Positions 46,765 through 56,096 of a stretch of DNA of 64,000 bases are shown here, one piece after another. The position numbers and the translations under genes were made by a program. The notes under the pieces are model-generated. The model was not told the DNA's origin, did no database searches, and worked only from the letters and a program-made list of their open reading frames with translations. This stretch comes from Kiritimatiellota bacterium. Lineage in GTDB: Bacteria; Verrucomicrobiota; Lentisphaeria; Oligosphaerales; JAADHN01. Position 1 is the stretch's first letter. Each line of letters starts with the position of its first letter. The stretch spans positions 1 through 64,000 of the forward strand of contig JAADHN010000137.1 of assembly GCA_013151865.1 (NCBI GenBank). The letters run 5' to 3'.

Positions 46765-47135
46765 ATCGGTACCGGATCGTGGTCGCGGATGCGGATGCGG
46801 TCCGGGCCGATCCCGTTACGGGCGCGGTTTCGAGTTTTCCCCCCCATCACTGACCGGTTACGCTCTTCGAGAGTCGAACCTGGCAATCCAACGAATGAAT
46901 CAGTAGGGTATACCTCGCCGAGCCTCCCCCGAAACCAAACGGCCAGCGCTTGCCCACGCAACCTTGGGTCTGCGCGAGCTGGACGAATGCACGAAGCCAC
47001 GGGGCGGGCGATCCCGTCGAGCGGGGGGGCTGCCCTGCGGAAGAAGCCCCAAAAGGTTGACCGCAAGTCAACGTCGACCAACGCGCATGTTTCATTTGCG
47101 CGCTCCGACGAGCGATGCAACGACAGGAACCAAGA
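46765..47135. other. intergenic, no feature seen
   Basis: About 370 bp between thiE and the next plus-strand gene. There is a short GCGGAT duplication near 46788-46800 but no gene or clear promoter. A tRNA-arm-like string near 46870 does not fold. Confidence 0.4.
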
Positions 47136-47942
47136 ATGCAACCGCACATCGACTCGATCGACGATCATTTCTCGCTGGCCGCGTTCCCGGAGGTGTTGAG
47201 GCGGTTTCGCCCTCCCGCCGCGGACTTCGATCCGACCGGGAGTTGGCGTTGTTCGTATCGTATGTATACGCACACAATGGGGGCCGCCGTGGTGGGGAGA
47301 GTCGAAGTGTCGCGTCGGTCTCGCGGCGCGGACGGCGCTGAACTGAAGATCGAAATACGACGCAACATTGCCCGTCGATGCACACAGTTCGTTCGGGCCG
47401 TCGTGCAGTGCGGCACCGGGCCCCTGGCCACACCGACGGGTTGGCGCCTTGTGCGGGAAGTGCGGGAAGCCGATGGGAAACTCGTTCCCGATCTACGGGC
47501 CGAAGAAACCGCGACGGTCGGGAAACAGGGCGTGCACATCCGGCGCGGAGGCAAGGAACGCCTGCTCCCCGTCCGCAGCCCCTGGACTTCCGATTGGGCC
47601 CTTTTCGAGGCCCTGCCTCGAATGCCGCGGACCTCGGGGAGTGAATTGCGTTTCGCCCTGATCGAGGATTTCGAACTGCTCCGGCCCGGGCAGATCCTGG
47701 CCTTTCGCAAGACGGCCCGGATCCGGTTCGGAGCGAAACGAACCTGGCAATACGTTGCGGGTAGACGGCTCGAAAAAGGCGAAATCGACCGGCCCGTCGT
47801 CGAAGTCGGCGGTGGGAGTGTGGTCGCAGCAGTCGCCTTCGAGCGGACCGGCCCCGGTACGGTCCCGGTCGTCGCCTGGCTCGACCAAGCCGGCCGCATC
47901 CTGCTCGTACTCTCGGGCCAGAGCGCCATGGTTCTGGCCTGA
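47136..47942 (+). CDS. conserved-looking hypothetical protein
   Basis: 268 aa, no signal peptide, no family recognised. It is rich in predicted beta strands, with Arg-rich ones (AELKIEIRRNIARRC, RLVREVREADGKLVPDL) and a hydrophobic C-terminal strand pair (VVAWLDQAGRILLVL, SGQSAMVLA). A pattern of paired strands suggests a beta-sandwich or barrel. The ATG at 47136 has an AGGA 9 bp upstream; ATG 47115 is an alternative. It is convergent with the oxidoreductase gene 45 bp away. Confidence 0.65.
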   Translation: MQPHIDSIDDHFSLAAFPEVLRRFRPPAADFDPTGSWRCSYRMYTHTMGAAVVGRVEVSRRSRGADGAELKIEIRRNIARRCTQFVRAVVQCGTGPLATPTGWRLVREVREADGKLVPDLRAEETATVGKQGVHIRRGGKERLLPVRSPWTSDWALFEALPRMPRTSGSELRFALIEDFELLRPGQILAFRKTARIRFGAKRTWQYVAGRRLEKGEIDRPVVEVGGGSVVAAVAFERTGPGTVPVVAWLDQAGRILLVLSGQSAMVLA

Positions 47943-47987
47943 CTCTGCGCAGTTACCGCCCCTCGGGAACGCCTTTCCCGGGCCGGG

Positions 47988-49049
47988 TCAGTCGATCGCG
48001 ACCTCGCGCCCTTCGTGGGCCGACTGGTAAATGGCGTCGATCAGTTTCATCACGATCACGCCTTCCTCGCCGGTGGCCGCCGGCGGCCCTTCGCCGCGTA
48101 CCGCGGCAATATACTTGGTCATCTCTGCGGCAAAGGGGTCGGTCCCGGTCGAGTGTTGAACCTTGATGTCCGCCAGCCGATCCTCGAATTCGGTCAGCAA
48201 AGTGAGCGGACCCGATCCCATGCGGACTCCTCCTTTGGTTCCCAAGATTTCCGCGTAGCACTCGCCGGGAGTGTTGGCGGCCCAGCTTACATCGAAATTC
48301 ATGCTGGCCTTGCCCCCGAAGCGGACAGTACCGCACGCGTAGTCCTCCACGTCGAACACACCGGAGAAATCCGGCGGGCCGGCCCACATGCTGACGTAAT
48401 GATAATTCTCCATCGGAGAGCCGAACTTCGAGTAGATCGTCGCACTCACCGCAGTGGGGTTCCACAGTCCGGACAGCCACATGGTCAGGTCGAAATAGTG
48501 CACGCCGATGTCGATCAGGGGACCACCACCCGAGCGCGCCTTGGTCGTGAACCAACCGCCCAGACCCGGAATGCCCCGCCGGCGGGTCAGCACGACCCGG
48601 ATGTGATAGATGTCCCCGAGGTCGCCGTTGTCGATCAGTTCCTTTAGGACCTGGGCCTCGTCCCGCTGTCGCGTCACCATGCCCATTTGCAGGACCTTGC
48701 CCGCCCGATCCCGGGCCGCGCAGATCGCCATCCCCTGGGCCGTGCTCATGGCCATGGGTTTCTCGAGCATAACGTGCTTGCCCGCATCGAACGCCGCCAC
48801 GGCGATTTCCATGTGCAGATCGTTCGGCACGCAAACGCTGACCGCCTCGATTTCCGGGTCCGCCAACAGATCATGGTAGTTCTCGTACAACTTTTCCACG
48901 CCGTGGCGGCTCCCCTTCTCCCGCAAGCGGTCCGGAAGAATGTCGCACAGAGCCACGACCCCCGCATCCGCCACTTTCGCATACGCATCCGCATGCACCG
49001 AACCGATGGTTCCCACGCCGATAATGCCGACCTTCACTTGATTCGCCAT
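47988..49049 (-). CDS. Gfo/Idh/MocA-family oxidoreductase
   Basis: 353 aa, NAD(P)-binding motif GIIGVGTIGSVHADAY, catalytic-lysine motif LEKPMAMS and a substrate-domain segment GGGPLIDIGVHYFDLTMWL. The latter (G-x-x-D-x-G-x-H) is typical of sugar and inositol dehydrogenases. The ATG at 49049 was chosen at the start of homology. It is the last gene of a minus-strand series with the DUF6785-type membrane protein, a secreted enzyme and a URO-D-fold protein, and would act on the imported product in the cytoplasm (inferred). Confidence 0.93.
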   Translation of the reverse strand: MANQVKVGIIGVGTIGSVHADAYAKVADAGVVALCDILPDRLREKGSRHGVEKLYENYHDLLADPEIEAVSVCVPNDLHMEIAVAAFDAGKHVMLEKPMAMSTAQGMAICAARDRAGKVLQMGMVTRQRDEAQVLKELIDNGDLGDIYHIRVVLTRRRGIPGLGGWFTTKARSGGGPLIDIGVHYFDLTMWLSGLWNPTAVSATIYSKFGSPMENYHYVSMWAGPPDFSGVFDVEDYACGTVRFGGKASMNFDVSWAANTPGECYAEILGTKGGVRMGSGPLTLLTEFEDRLADIKVQHSTGTDPFAAEMTKYIAAVRGEGPPAATGEEGVIVMKLIDAIYQSAHEGREVAID

Positions 49050-49268
49050 GATTCGACAACGCTCCTTCTTTCCACTGAATTCGCTCGAAAGCGCCCGGTG
49101 GCAGTTCCGCCTGGTCTCGACCGAGGGACGCCGGACCGAGTCGGCCCCGGTTGCCCGCTGCAGACGAAACCCCGAGCCCCAAAACATAGGCCGCGGCAGC
49201 CGGGAGTCAATCCCCGATACATCATGGGGACAATCGGGTGCGACGATCAAAGCCCGGCGGGCCCGGTT

Positions 49269-51488
49269 TCAGGCCGGAAAGATATAGTATCGGACCGGTC
49301 TCACACCGTAGTGAACGTAGTACCAGACATTGAATAGCATGATCAAGGAGGCCATGCAGATCTCGGCCAGAATGAATCCGAAGAACACGGGCTTGAGTCG
49401 CTGATACACTCGGCCGCCGCCGTACTTGGTGACGAGGGTTTTCACCAGGCACCCGGCCAGAAACGACACCGAAAATGTCCGGCCGCCGCTGTTGCCCCAA
49501 ACCAGGAATACGATGGGATGCAGGATCCACCACCTGTAGTGCAGCTTCATGTAGTAGCAAAACACCACCGCCGCGAACCCGAACAACACCCAGCGGAGGC
49601 AATCCCGGCGCCCGGCGACGTTCCGGAGACGAAATGCGAAGGCTTCCCAATCGAATACACCTTCGTTCTTGTCGAGTCGGCACATGCGCTCGAACCGCTT
49701 CGGTTCCATGCGCTCGCGCTGGACAGTGGCGGCGATGCGATTGAACATGTTCCCCCGCAGAATGGCGTAATCGCTGCCGCGGCCGTTGTAGTTGACCCAC
49801 AGGTTGGCGAGGAATGCCGCAGCCATGCAGGGCACGAGGACGGCGGCCATCACGTTCGCCATCTTGAAGCGGGGAACGCCTTCTTTTTCGCAGATGCGTA
49901 GGGCATTGATGACGAACGGAGAAAGCTGCTCCCGCGGATCCCAGCAGAACAGGTTCGTGATCAGCCCGAACACGCTCTGCGAGTACGGGCCGATGGCGCG
50001 GCCGCCCACAAGACCGAACAAGAGGTAGAACGGCATCCAAACGGTCTTGATGAAAAACGAGCCCGTCTCCGCAATAATGCGCGCCGTGACCAGGAACATG
50101 ACCCCCATGCCCAAGATGGCGAGCACAGCGAAATAGACCGGTAACCCGAACCAAACCGCCATCACGACGAGCAGGAGAAACGCCGTCAGAAACAGGCGTG
50201 CCGCCATGCGGACGGCGGACGGGACTTCGTCGTCTGGTACCGGCACGCCAAACGCAGTCTTGATCACGTTCCAGTAATAGTGCCGCCCCAAGAGCAGGAT
50301 GATGAAGGTCATGCCCATATAAGCGCCCGAGCCCGAGTCCGTTACGTTGCGCCATTGAAAATTATAGCCGGTGCTCCAGAACGCATAGCCCAGGAGGGCC
50401 AGAACGAAGGGTGTAACCCCCAATGAAAAGGACACTTCGGTCGGGATGAAATAAGCGAATGCGAACGCGGCGAAGTAGAACCTGCCGGAGAACACGCCGT
50501 AAGACTGGTAAGCGTGCGCAGCGAACCTCGGGAAGTGATTCCGGATCGGGTAGAGTCGCCATTCGAGCGGGATATCGATCATGGTATCCGGATTCCAGGC
50601 ATGGACGAACCGCACGAAATGGACAAAAGCGACCGCGGCGAACGCGGTCCAGAAACGAGGCTCGTAAAAGAGAGCCGGCCAAGCCCGGCCGGACTTCGTG
50701 TGGATCATGGCCGACGCGAGTTCGGCCACCGGGTACGGCAGGAGTTCGTTCCGCGACCACTGCCGGTGCACGATGACCATCATCATCAGGATGAAAACGC
50801 AGAAGATCACGAAAAACGGTCCCCAATACCGGAGGATCGGCAGCCAGGACCCGATAGGAATGGCCCGCGGGGCATCCGCAGTCCAGTCAAAACCGATGGT
50901 GCGCCTTCCGGTGACCAAGCCGCGGCTCAGACCGGTGCACACGCGTCCGGCGCGTCGCTCCCGCGCCTGTCGCTGCGCCGGCGTCATCGCGGCGTCCAAC
51001 TCCGGATCTTCTCCCTCGGTGTACCAGCCTTCCGGGACCAGCTTGTCCGGGGTATACTTCAGTGTCTGCGTCGTGCGCCACTGCTGGTTCGTGATCTGGC
51101 GCGTGTACGGTCCGGTCATCAGTGCCGGGAAGTAGCGCATCAGGCCGGAAGTAGCCACTCCACAGGCAGCCAGCATCATGGCTACAACGACGGCCGTTTC
51201 CGCGTTCGAGTACGCCAGGGCCGGATATCGTCGCGCTGCCAGAGGACGCAGGAAAAGAGCGAAGAACAGCAGGGACCCGAATACCCCGACCGGCAGGTGA
51301 TTCCCCACGAGCCAGTTCGAGCGGACCATGAAGTCGTTCGGGTACGCCGCCGCACAGATGAAAAGCGCCCCGGCAGTCCCCAGCCCAATCGACTTCCATG
51401 TGAAACAGCTTCGCAAGGCAGTGCCTCGTCTCCCGATCCAGCACCGATGCGGTATTCGCTTGATGCGTCGGCCGCCGGTTGGCTGCAA
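49269..51488 (-). CDS. polytopic membrane protein, DUF6785-like (OPT-like transporter)
   Basis: 739 aa with about a dozen hydrophobic segments. The N-terminal pattern GTAGALFICAAAYPNDFMVRSNW then GNHLPVGVFGSLLFFALFL and AETAVVVAMMLAACGVATSGL matches my recollection of the DUF6785/DUF6784 membrane proteins found beside glycan genes in PVC and Hydrogenedentota genomes. NELLPYPVAELASAM resembles an oligopeptide-transporter-like motif. The start is uncertain: the frame opens with TTG at 51488 and the first ATG is about 53 codons in, which would lose the first span. Transport is inferred only. The gap to the next gene downstream is 219 bp. Confidence 0.75.
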   Translation of the reverse strand: MQPTGGRRIKRIPHRCWIGRRGTALRSCFTWKSIGLGTAGALFICAAAYPNDFMVRSNWLVGNHLPVGVFGSLLFFALFLRPLAARRYPALAYSNAETAVVVAMMLAACGVATSGLMRYFPALMTGPYTRQITNQQWRTTQTLKYTPDKLVPEGWYTEGEDPELDAAMTPAQRQARERRAGRVCTGLSRGLVTGRRTIGFDWTADAPRAIPIGSWLPILRYWGPFFVIFCVFILMMMVIVHRQWSRNELLPYPVAELASAMIHTKSGRAWPALFYEPRFWTAFAAVAFVHFVRFVHAWNPDTMIDIPLEWRLYPIRNHFPRFAAHAYQSYGVFSGRFYFAAFAFAYFIPTEVSFSLGVTPFVLALLGYAFWSTGYNFQWRNVTDSGSGAYMGMTFIILLLGRHYYWNVIKTAFGVPVPDDEVPSAVRMAARLFLTAFLLLVVMAVWFGLPVYFAVLAILGMGVMFLVTARIIAETGSFFIKTVWMPFYLLFGLVGGRAIGPYSQSVFGLITNLFCWDPREQLSPFVINALRICEKEGVPRFKMANVMAAVLVPCMAAAFLANLWVNYNGRGSDYAILRGNMFNRIAATVQRERMEPKRFERMCRLDKNEGVFDWEAFAFRLRNVAGRRDCLRWVLFGFAAVVFCYYMKLHYRWWILHPIVFLVWGNSGGRTFSVSFLAGCLVKTLVTKYGGGRVYQRLKPVFFGFILAEICMASLIMLFNVWYYVHYGVRPVRYYIFPA

Positions 51489-51577
51489 CGCAGCTCGGTG
51501 TTCTTAACAAAACACTCCAGGGCTCGTGATTTTGCCGCCGCCCGCCGTCACCGGCCTGCTCAATTAAACAGGGTAAG

Positions 51578-51605
51578 CTCCTGCACCCCCAAAAGAACTC
51601 CTGCA
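51578..51605. promoter_or_regulatory. direct repeat 20 bp apart, possible operator
   Basis: CTCCTGCA occurs at 51578-51585 and 51598-51605, a spacing of 20 bp (two helical turns). It lies about 90 bp upstream of the DUF6785-like gene on the minus strand. A dimeric regulator or direct-repeat activator could bind here; no regulator gene is adjacent. Confidence 0.3.
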
Positions 51606-51698
51606 GGGAGGGCCGGGCTCTTTTCTTGCCAATTTTTCTGAAAAACCGGTTGACTCCAGATGATGCTCCGACCCCGCGATTCACTTTGGTCCGATCAA

Positions 51699-54371
51699 CT
51701 ACGTGGGAGGGTCTTCGACAATGACGATCTCCTGCCAATCCCGGATCTTGACGTCCACCGCCCACCCCGCCGGCGTTCGACGCGTCGGGAAATCCGCCGG
51801 GATCGGCAACCCCCGGAGATTGAAGCGGTGGACTCTGGGGCGTGAGCCGACCGGTCGCAGTACAGGCCCCGAGATACACGTGACGGTGCGTTCCTTGCCC
51901 ATGATCCATCCCTCATGCAGTTCCACGGGCGTGAACGGAAACATGCGCCGGACCGGGCCGTATCCGCCCGCTCCGGGGCCCTTGTCCGGTACCGTGGATG
52001 TGTAGTAGTAGTAGAGCACGCCGTTGCGCAGTGCGGTTATCACTCCCTTGGTGATGGCCTCGGCCCAATGCTGGCGTCCGGCTTTGCCGTAACGAACGGG
52101 ACGCACGCCGAGAATGAGGGGGCAGCCGAGGTGTCCCCGGGCTTGCCAATAGAAGATGGGCGGTTTGTCGTGAAGAAACTCGAGGGGGTTCACGCCGTCG
52201 TTGTCCATTTCCTGGAAGCGCCAAGCGGGAAACGAGCGGGTTTCACGGACCGTGGATTGGCCATTGATGACGACTTTTCCGCCTTTCCGGAAGATGTATT
52301 CGAGGATATCGGCGCGTGCGGTGGCGCCGACGAGGTTGCAGTCGGTGCGTTTGCCGGTGATGCGGCCGTCGGGGCCGAGGTCCACGGTGCGTCCGTCCCA
52401 CCGGTCCCAGGAGCTGCGGTCCTTGCGGCTGAGGGTGCCGGCCTGGCTGAACTGGTCGATGTAGATGCCGTTGAATCCGAGTGCGTCCATGCAGAAGTCG
52501 ATCTGGTCCATGAACAGGCGGTAGCGGGTGTTTCCCTTGCGCAAATAGAGGAGGAGGTTGAACAGGTCTTTCCCGTTGCGGTGGTAGCCTTCGTAGTACG
52601 TGTCAATAATGATGCGATTGTTCGGTGCGTACAGGATCGAGTCTTTCCAGGGACCGATGCCTTTTTCGAGGATGCGGCTTTGTTCCGGGTCGAGGACGAA
52701 GCCGTAGCGGCCGGTTTTCCGGTCGCTGCCGGGCAGTCGGTCTCCGTCCGGGAGTTTGCTCTTGAGAATCGTGTATAGATTGGTCTCGATTTTGGGCATG
52801 AACACGCCCGTCGGCACCTGCTTGCGCAGTTCGGCGAGGATTGGGGAAACGGTTTTTCGATAGCTGTCGCGGGTTTGGGAGCCGTCGTGATGGTAGTCGA
52901 GCCAGGGGCCGAAAACGAACAGTCGGGCGCCGCGACCCGGTACAACCTTGGAGTCGAACACGAACGGGCCGTCAATGGTGTAGTTGACGCGCCAGGCGCG
53001 GCGCACGCGGTTGACAAAGTCGAAATAGTCGCGGCTGCGGCCGGGGTAAATGGTCCATTCGAGCGTGTAACCGGTTCGGGCGTCGATCCCCAGGTGGGCG
53101 GTCTGCAACTGAAACGTGTTGGCGTGGCGCATAAGCTCGAGTTGCAGGCGGTAGACATTGTCCTCGACCACGATCCCCACGCTGCTGTCGGCTTGGGCCG
53201 CGAACACGGTCGGGTTGGCGGCACAACCGCCAATCAGGGCTTCGCGGTCGGTGCCGGCGAGTCGGTATGTGTCCGGGATCGGCAGTTTGGGCAGGGTCAG
53301 GCAGTTACGAACCACGAGTCCGACAGGTTCCTCGCGGAGGTTGGTGAGGGTGTCGCGTACCCGGAGCACGTCGCCCGCGGCCCGAACCGTCCGTTGCAGA
53401 CGGTATTCGGCACATCGCGCCTCGATTTCCAGGACATTGTCTTTCGTTCTGCGAACTCGTGGGTTCCATTCCGGCCCGCCTGTGCGCGTTCCCGGAGTGA
53501 GCCCGTTGAATCGTTTCTCGGGGGTGGCGGGATACGACAAAAACGCGGCCAGCCAGTACCGGTCACGGCCGATGTTAAGCTGCATTCCACCCCCGTCGTC
53601 GACGTGAAGTTCCCAGCCATCACCCCGCAGCGATTTGCCGTCTTGGATGGGCGCATATTGGTCCATGTGCAGTTCCCGCAGCCGTCCTGCGAGAGGCGGG
53701 GGCAACCAACCGACCTCGAGGTCATCGACGATCATGTCCGGAAATCCTGTTTTGCGACCGGGGAAAAAACGTTTCAGACAGGTGTTGGTGAACACGATCC
53801 GGTTCGGGGCTTCGGACTCGACGCGGCCGTCGGCGCCGAGTCGGCGGTAATGGATCATGTCCGAGACGTCGAGGAGATACCAGTATCCCTCTTCGCGCTC
53901 CGAAAGGATACGTCGGTCCAGAGCGTCGGACGGGCCGAAGACCGTGAACAAGACCGGCATGCCCGAGCGCTTCCCCCACCATGGGAGGGGGCCGCGGAGG
54001 GTCGTTTCGACGAACTCCGCGCGTTTGAGCAGACGCTCCGTCCCGGCCCGGGTGAAACGACCGAGCTGTCGTCCGTTCACGCTGATGCCGAGGTAGGGGT
54101 TCCAGCCTCCGGGAGTCGGCGTGTGGAGGCGGGCCTGGAAACGGAGGCAGACCGCGCTTTTTTTCCGGAACGGTACGGCGGGAAAACGGACTTCGTGTCC
54201 GGCGGGCTTGTCGGAGGTGGGGATGACAATCCGCCCTGGAGCGTGCCAAGCGCTCTCCAACGGCATATCCCGGATCAAAGGCAGGGGCGCCTCGGCCACG
54301 GTTGACGCCGTGCACCAATTCAACCCCGATACGATTCCCAGAAGAGTGCGGAGAATGCACTTTCGGTTCAC
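51699..54371 (-). CDS. large secreted glycosidase-like protein, family not identified
   Basis: 890 aa from GTG 54371, which has AAAGGAG at 54378-54384 upstream and gives a signal peptide (LRTLLGIVSGLNWCTASTVA). The N-terminal 200 residues look like a lectin-like beta domain (YLGISVNGRQLGRF, GYWYLLDVSDMIHY). A long beta-sandwich-like middle follows (VLRVRDTLTNLREEPVGLVV). From about residue 570 a barrel-like part carries LFMDQIDFCMDALGFNGIYID-QF, in which the Asp after GIYI is where GH13/31/36-type barrels place a catalytic acid. KVVINGQSTVRETRS and a final small beta domain close the protein. The layout suggests an alpha-glycosidase. It lies 103 bp downstream of the URO-D-fold gene. Confidence 0.75.
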   Translation of the reverse strand: MNRKCILRTLLGIVSGLNWCTASTVAEAPLPLIRDMPLESAWHAPGRIVIPTSDKPAGHEVRFPAVPFRKKSAVCLRFQARLHTPTPGGWNPYLGISVNGRQLGRFTRAGTERLLKRAEFVETTLRGPLPWWGKRSGMPVLFTVFGPSDALDRRILSEREEGYWYLLDVSDMIHYRRLGADGRVESEAPNRIVFTNTCLKRFFPGRKTGFPDMIVDDLEVGWLPPPLAGRLRELHMDQYAPIQDGKSLRGDGWELHVDDGGGMQLNIGRDRYWLAAFLSYPATPEKRFNGLTPGTRTGGPEWNPRVRRTKDNVLEIEARCAEYRLQRTVRAAGDVLRVRDTLTNLREEPVGLVVRNCLTLPKLPIPDTYRLAGTDREALIGGCAANPTVFAAQADSSVGIVVEDNVYRLQLELMRHANTFQLQTAHLGIDARTGYTLEWTIYPGRSRDYFDFVNRVRRAWRVNYTIDGPFVFDSKVVPGRGARLFVFGPWLDYHHDGSQTRDSYRKTVSPILAELRKQVPTGVFMPKIETNLYTILKSKLPDGDRLPGSDRKTGRYGFVLDPEQSRILEKGIGPWKDSILYAPNNRIIIDTYYEGYHRNGKDLFNLLLYLRKGNTRYRLFMDQIDFCMDALGFNGIYIDQFSQAGTLSRKDRSSWDRWDGRTVDLGPDGRITGKRTDCNLVGATARADILEYIFRKGGKVVINGQSTVRETRSFPAWRFQEMDNDGVNPLEFLHDKPPIFYWQARGHLGCPLILGVRPVRYGKAGRQHWAEAITKGVITALRNGVLYYYYTSTVPDKGPGAGGYGPVRRMFPFTPVELHEGWIMGKERTVTCISGPVLRPVGSRPRVHRFNLRGLPIPADFPTRRTPAGWAVDVKIRDWQEIVIVEDPPT

Positions 54372-54474
54372 GGTCGGCTCCTTTCTTGCAGAGGCATCGA
54401 TTCGCGGTTCCAGGCGATTGTTCCGGGAGAAACAAGAGGTTTCGGGGGCGATCAGGTTCTGCTTCCGAGCCCGA

Positions 54475-55539
54475 TCAATAGGTCCCGAATTCGCGGGCCG
54501 TTCGGTACATGGCCACGACATTCTCGGTGGGGGAATTGTCCTGCAGAGCATGGGTGGGGGAGAGTGCGTAGCCGCCGTCGGGCATCATGATTTCGAGTGT
54601 TTCGCGCACCGCGCGGACCGTGTCGTCGACGTTGCCCTGTGCCACGGGGCCGGCGGTTGAGATGCAGCCGTGAAAGGCCAATCGAGTGCCGTAGCGCTGT
54701 TTGAGAAAGGCCGGGGCCATGTCCTTCGCCTCCGGTTGCAGCGTATCCACAACAGCGACCCCCATTTCGATGAATTCGTCGAAGGCCCAACTGCTCGATC
54801 CGCAACAATGGAACATCACCGGCAGATCCCAAGCGCGCGCCAAGTCCACATAGCGTTGATGGATGGGCCGGAGGCGACGCCGGTAGAGATCCAGGCTGAT
54901 CATCGGCCCGATCTGAGTTCCGAGATCTTCTCCCATCCAAAACAAGTCCGCCGCGCCGTTTGCCGCCTCGAGTGTTCGCTGCATGATTTCGAATTGGACT
55001 TTGAAACGGCGCTCGATGTAGTGCATTCCAGCCGGGTCGTCGGTGACCAGATCGATCAACGTCTGTTCCATGCCGCGAATCATCCCCGCGCTGTTGATCA
55101 CGTCAGCGACCCCGGGGCCGCCCACCACGACACAGTAGTCCTGGACACGCCGACAGGCGGCCGGCACAGCGCAGTAGTCGAAGTCGTCGGGAGAGGGCAT
55201 GGGCCAGGCTTCGATTTCGTCGAGTGTGGCGTTTTGGAGAGGGAAGTCGCAGAAATCCCAGTATCCGCCGGCGGCGTGCTCGACCCAGCGGCGGTGTATT
55301 CCCCACATATCCACTCGGACATCGCCGATGTTCTCGTGGAGTTTTGGCCCGATGTACGGGGCGGCAACGCCCCGGAAATCCACGCCCAATGCCCGGCGGA
55401 GACCTTCGGCGTCATTCGGGGCAAGATTAAAGTGGGCCTTCAACCGTGCATCGATCCCGGGGTTGGCCAGATAATCGAGTGGGACCCGATCCGGCTGCTG
55501 GTGACTGAATGCGGTCAAAACGCGTTCTTTCGGGCGCAT
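54475..55539 (-). CDS. URO-D-fold protein with methyltransferase-type H-x-C-G site
   Basis: 354 aa, cytoplasmic. The segment MGEDLGTQIGPMISLDLYRR and the zinc-type motif His244-Cys-Cys246-Gly (VMFHCCGSS) match the corrinoid methyltransferase side of the uroporphyrinogen decarboxylase superfamily (MtaA/MtbA), rather than haem synthesis. The distal end reads YALSPTHALQDNSPTENV, so a third cysteine ligand expected in MtaA is not obvious and a His may replace it. The ATG at 55539 has GAGGAGGA upstream. No corrinoid protein is adjacent. It heads the minus-strand series to 47988, which suggests a role in processing methylated or methoxylated sugars (inference). Confidence 0.85.
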   Translation of the reverse strand: MRPKERVLTAFSHQQPDRVPLDYLANPGIDARLKAHFNLAPNDAEGLRRALGVDFRGVAAPYIGPKLHENIGDVRVDMWGIHRRWVEHAAGGYWDFCDFPLQNATLDEIEAWPMPSPDDFDYCAVPAACRRVQDYCVVVGGPGVADVINSAGMIRGMEQTLIDLVTDDPAGMHYIERRFKVQFEIMQRTLEAANGAADLFWMGEDLGTQIGPMISLDLYRRRLRPIHQRYVDLARAWDLPVMFHCCGSSSWAFDEFIEMGVAVVDTLQPEAKDMAPAFLKQRYGTRLAFHGCISTAGPVAQGNVDDTVRAVRETLEIMMPDGGYALSPTHALQDNSPTENVVAMYRTAREFGTY

Positions 55540-55643
55540 TCGAGTCCTCCTCGGCAGGCAACGGGGCGACAGCACCGAGACCTCCACAAAAAACCGGGCC
55601 GAACGCGACGGTCAGGCGCCTCGATCCGAACAGGGCGGCCACC

Positions 55644-55997
55644 TCATTTCCGCGAAACGCGTGCGGGTTTCTCGCACGCCCGGGTTTTCCCCGGAAGCAG
55701 GGGCGGTTCGCCGGCGGTCGGTGCTTCGGCTTCGAAGTGGTAGATCTTTTCGCCGTCGCGGCACCAGCCGAACTTCTCCCGGGCAACGCGTTCCACCGCT
55801 CGAGGGTCGGCGCGCAACGCCCGGATTTCCCGTTCGAGACGCTGGATGTCTTGGCGCTGCTGCATGAGGTGCCGCTTCAGGTCCGTCACGTCTTCGCACG
55901 CGTTGCGATACCCTCTGTACGCCGGCAAAATGAAGTAGAGGTCACCGACTGCAAGAGCGAGCAGGATTCCGAACCAAAGGTAGGTTTTCGGCTTCAT
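55644..55997 (-). CDS. FtsB/DivIC-type septum formation protein
   Basis: 117 aa, one membrane span at residues 6-25 (YLWFGILLALAVGDLYFIL), then a coiled coil (about 35-72: DVTDLKRHLMQQRQDIQRLEREI) and the conserved end of the coil domain, VERVAREKFGWCRDGEKIYHF. This is the FtsB/DivIC layout: a bitopic divisome protein linking FtsL and FtsQ. The last 25 residues are a Pro/Lys-rich tail. It lies 99 bp downstream of the degP-like gene and 104 bp upstream of the URO-D-fold gene, all on one strand. Confidence 0.88.
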   Translation of the reverse strand: MKPKTYLWFGILLALAVGDLYFILPAYRGYRNACEDVTDLKRHLMQQRQDIQRLEREIRALRADPRAVERVAREKFGWCRDGEKIYHFEAEAPTAGEPPLLPGKTRACEKPARVSRK

Positions 55998-56096
55998 CGT
56001 TCCAATCGCGCTCTGAGGTTGCCGCCGAAGCCGACCGACGTCCGAGTGGGCGAAACGAAATCCGAATCCCCGAAGTCTCCCGGCAAAGACGCGGAC

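Noticed and set aside
46866-46890. Possible tRNA 3' end (GAGTCGAACCTGG)
   Set aside because: The five-base arms around the loop do not pair, and no acceptor or anticodon stem is found within 100 bp.
40531-55539. Calling the two URO-D-fold genes hemE
   Set aside because: Neither shows the N-terminal haem-biosynthesis signature, both sit in glycan contexts, and one has a methyltransferase HxCG motif.
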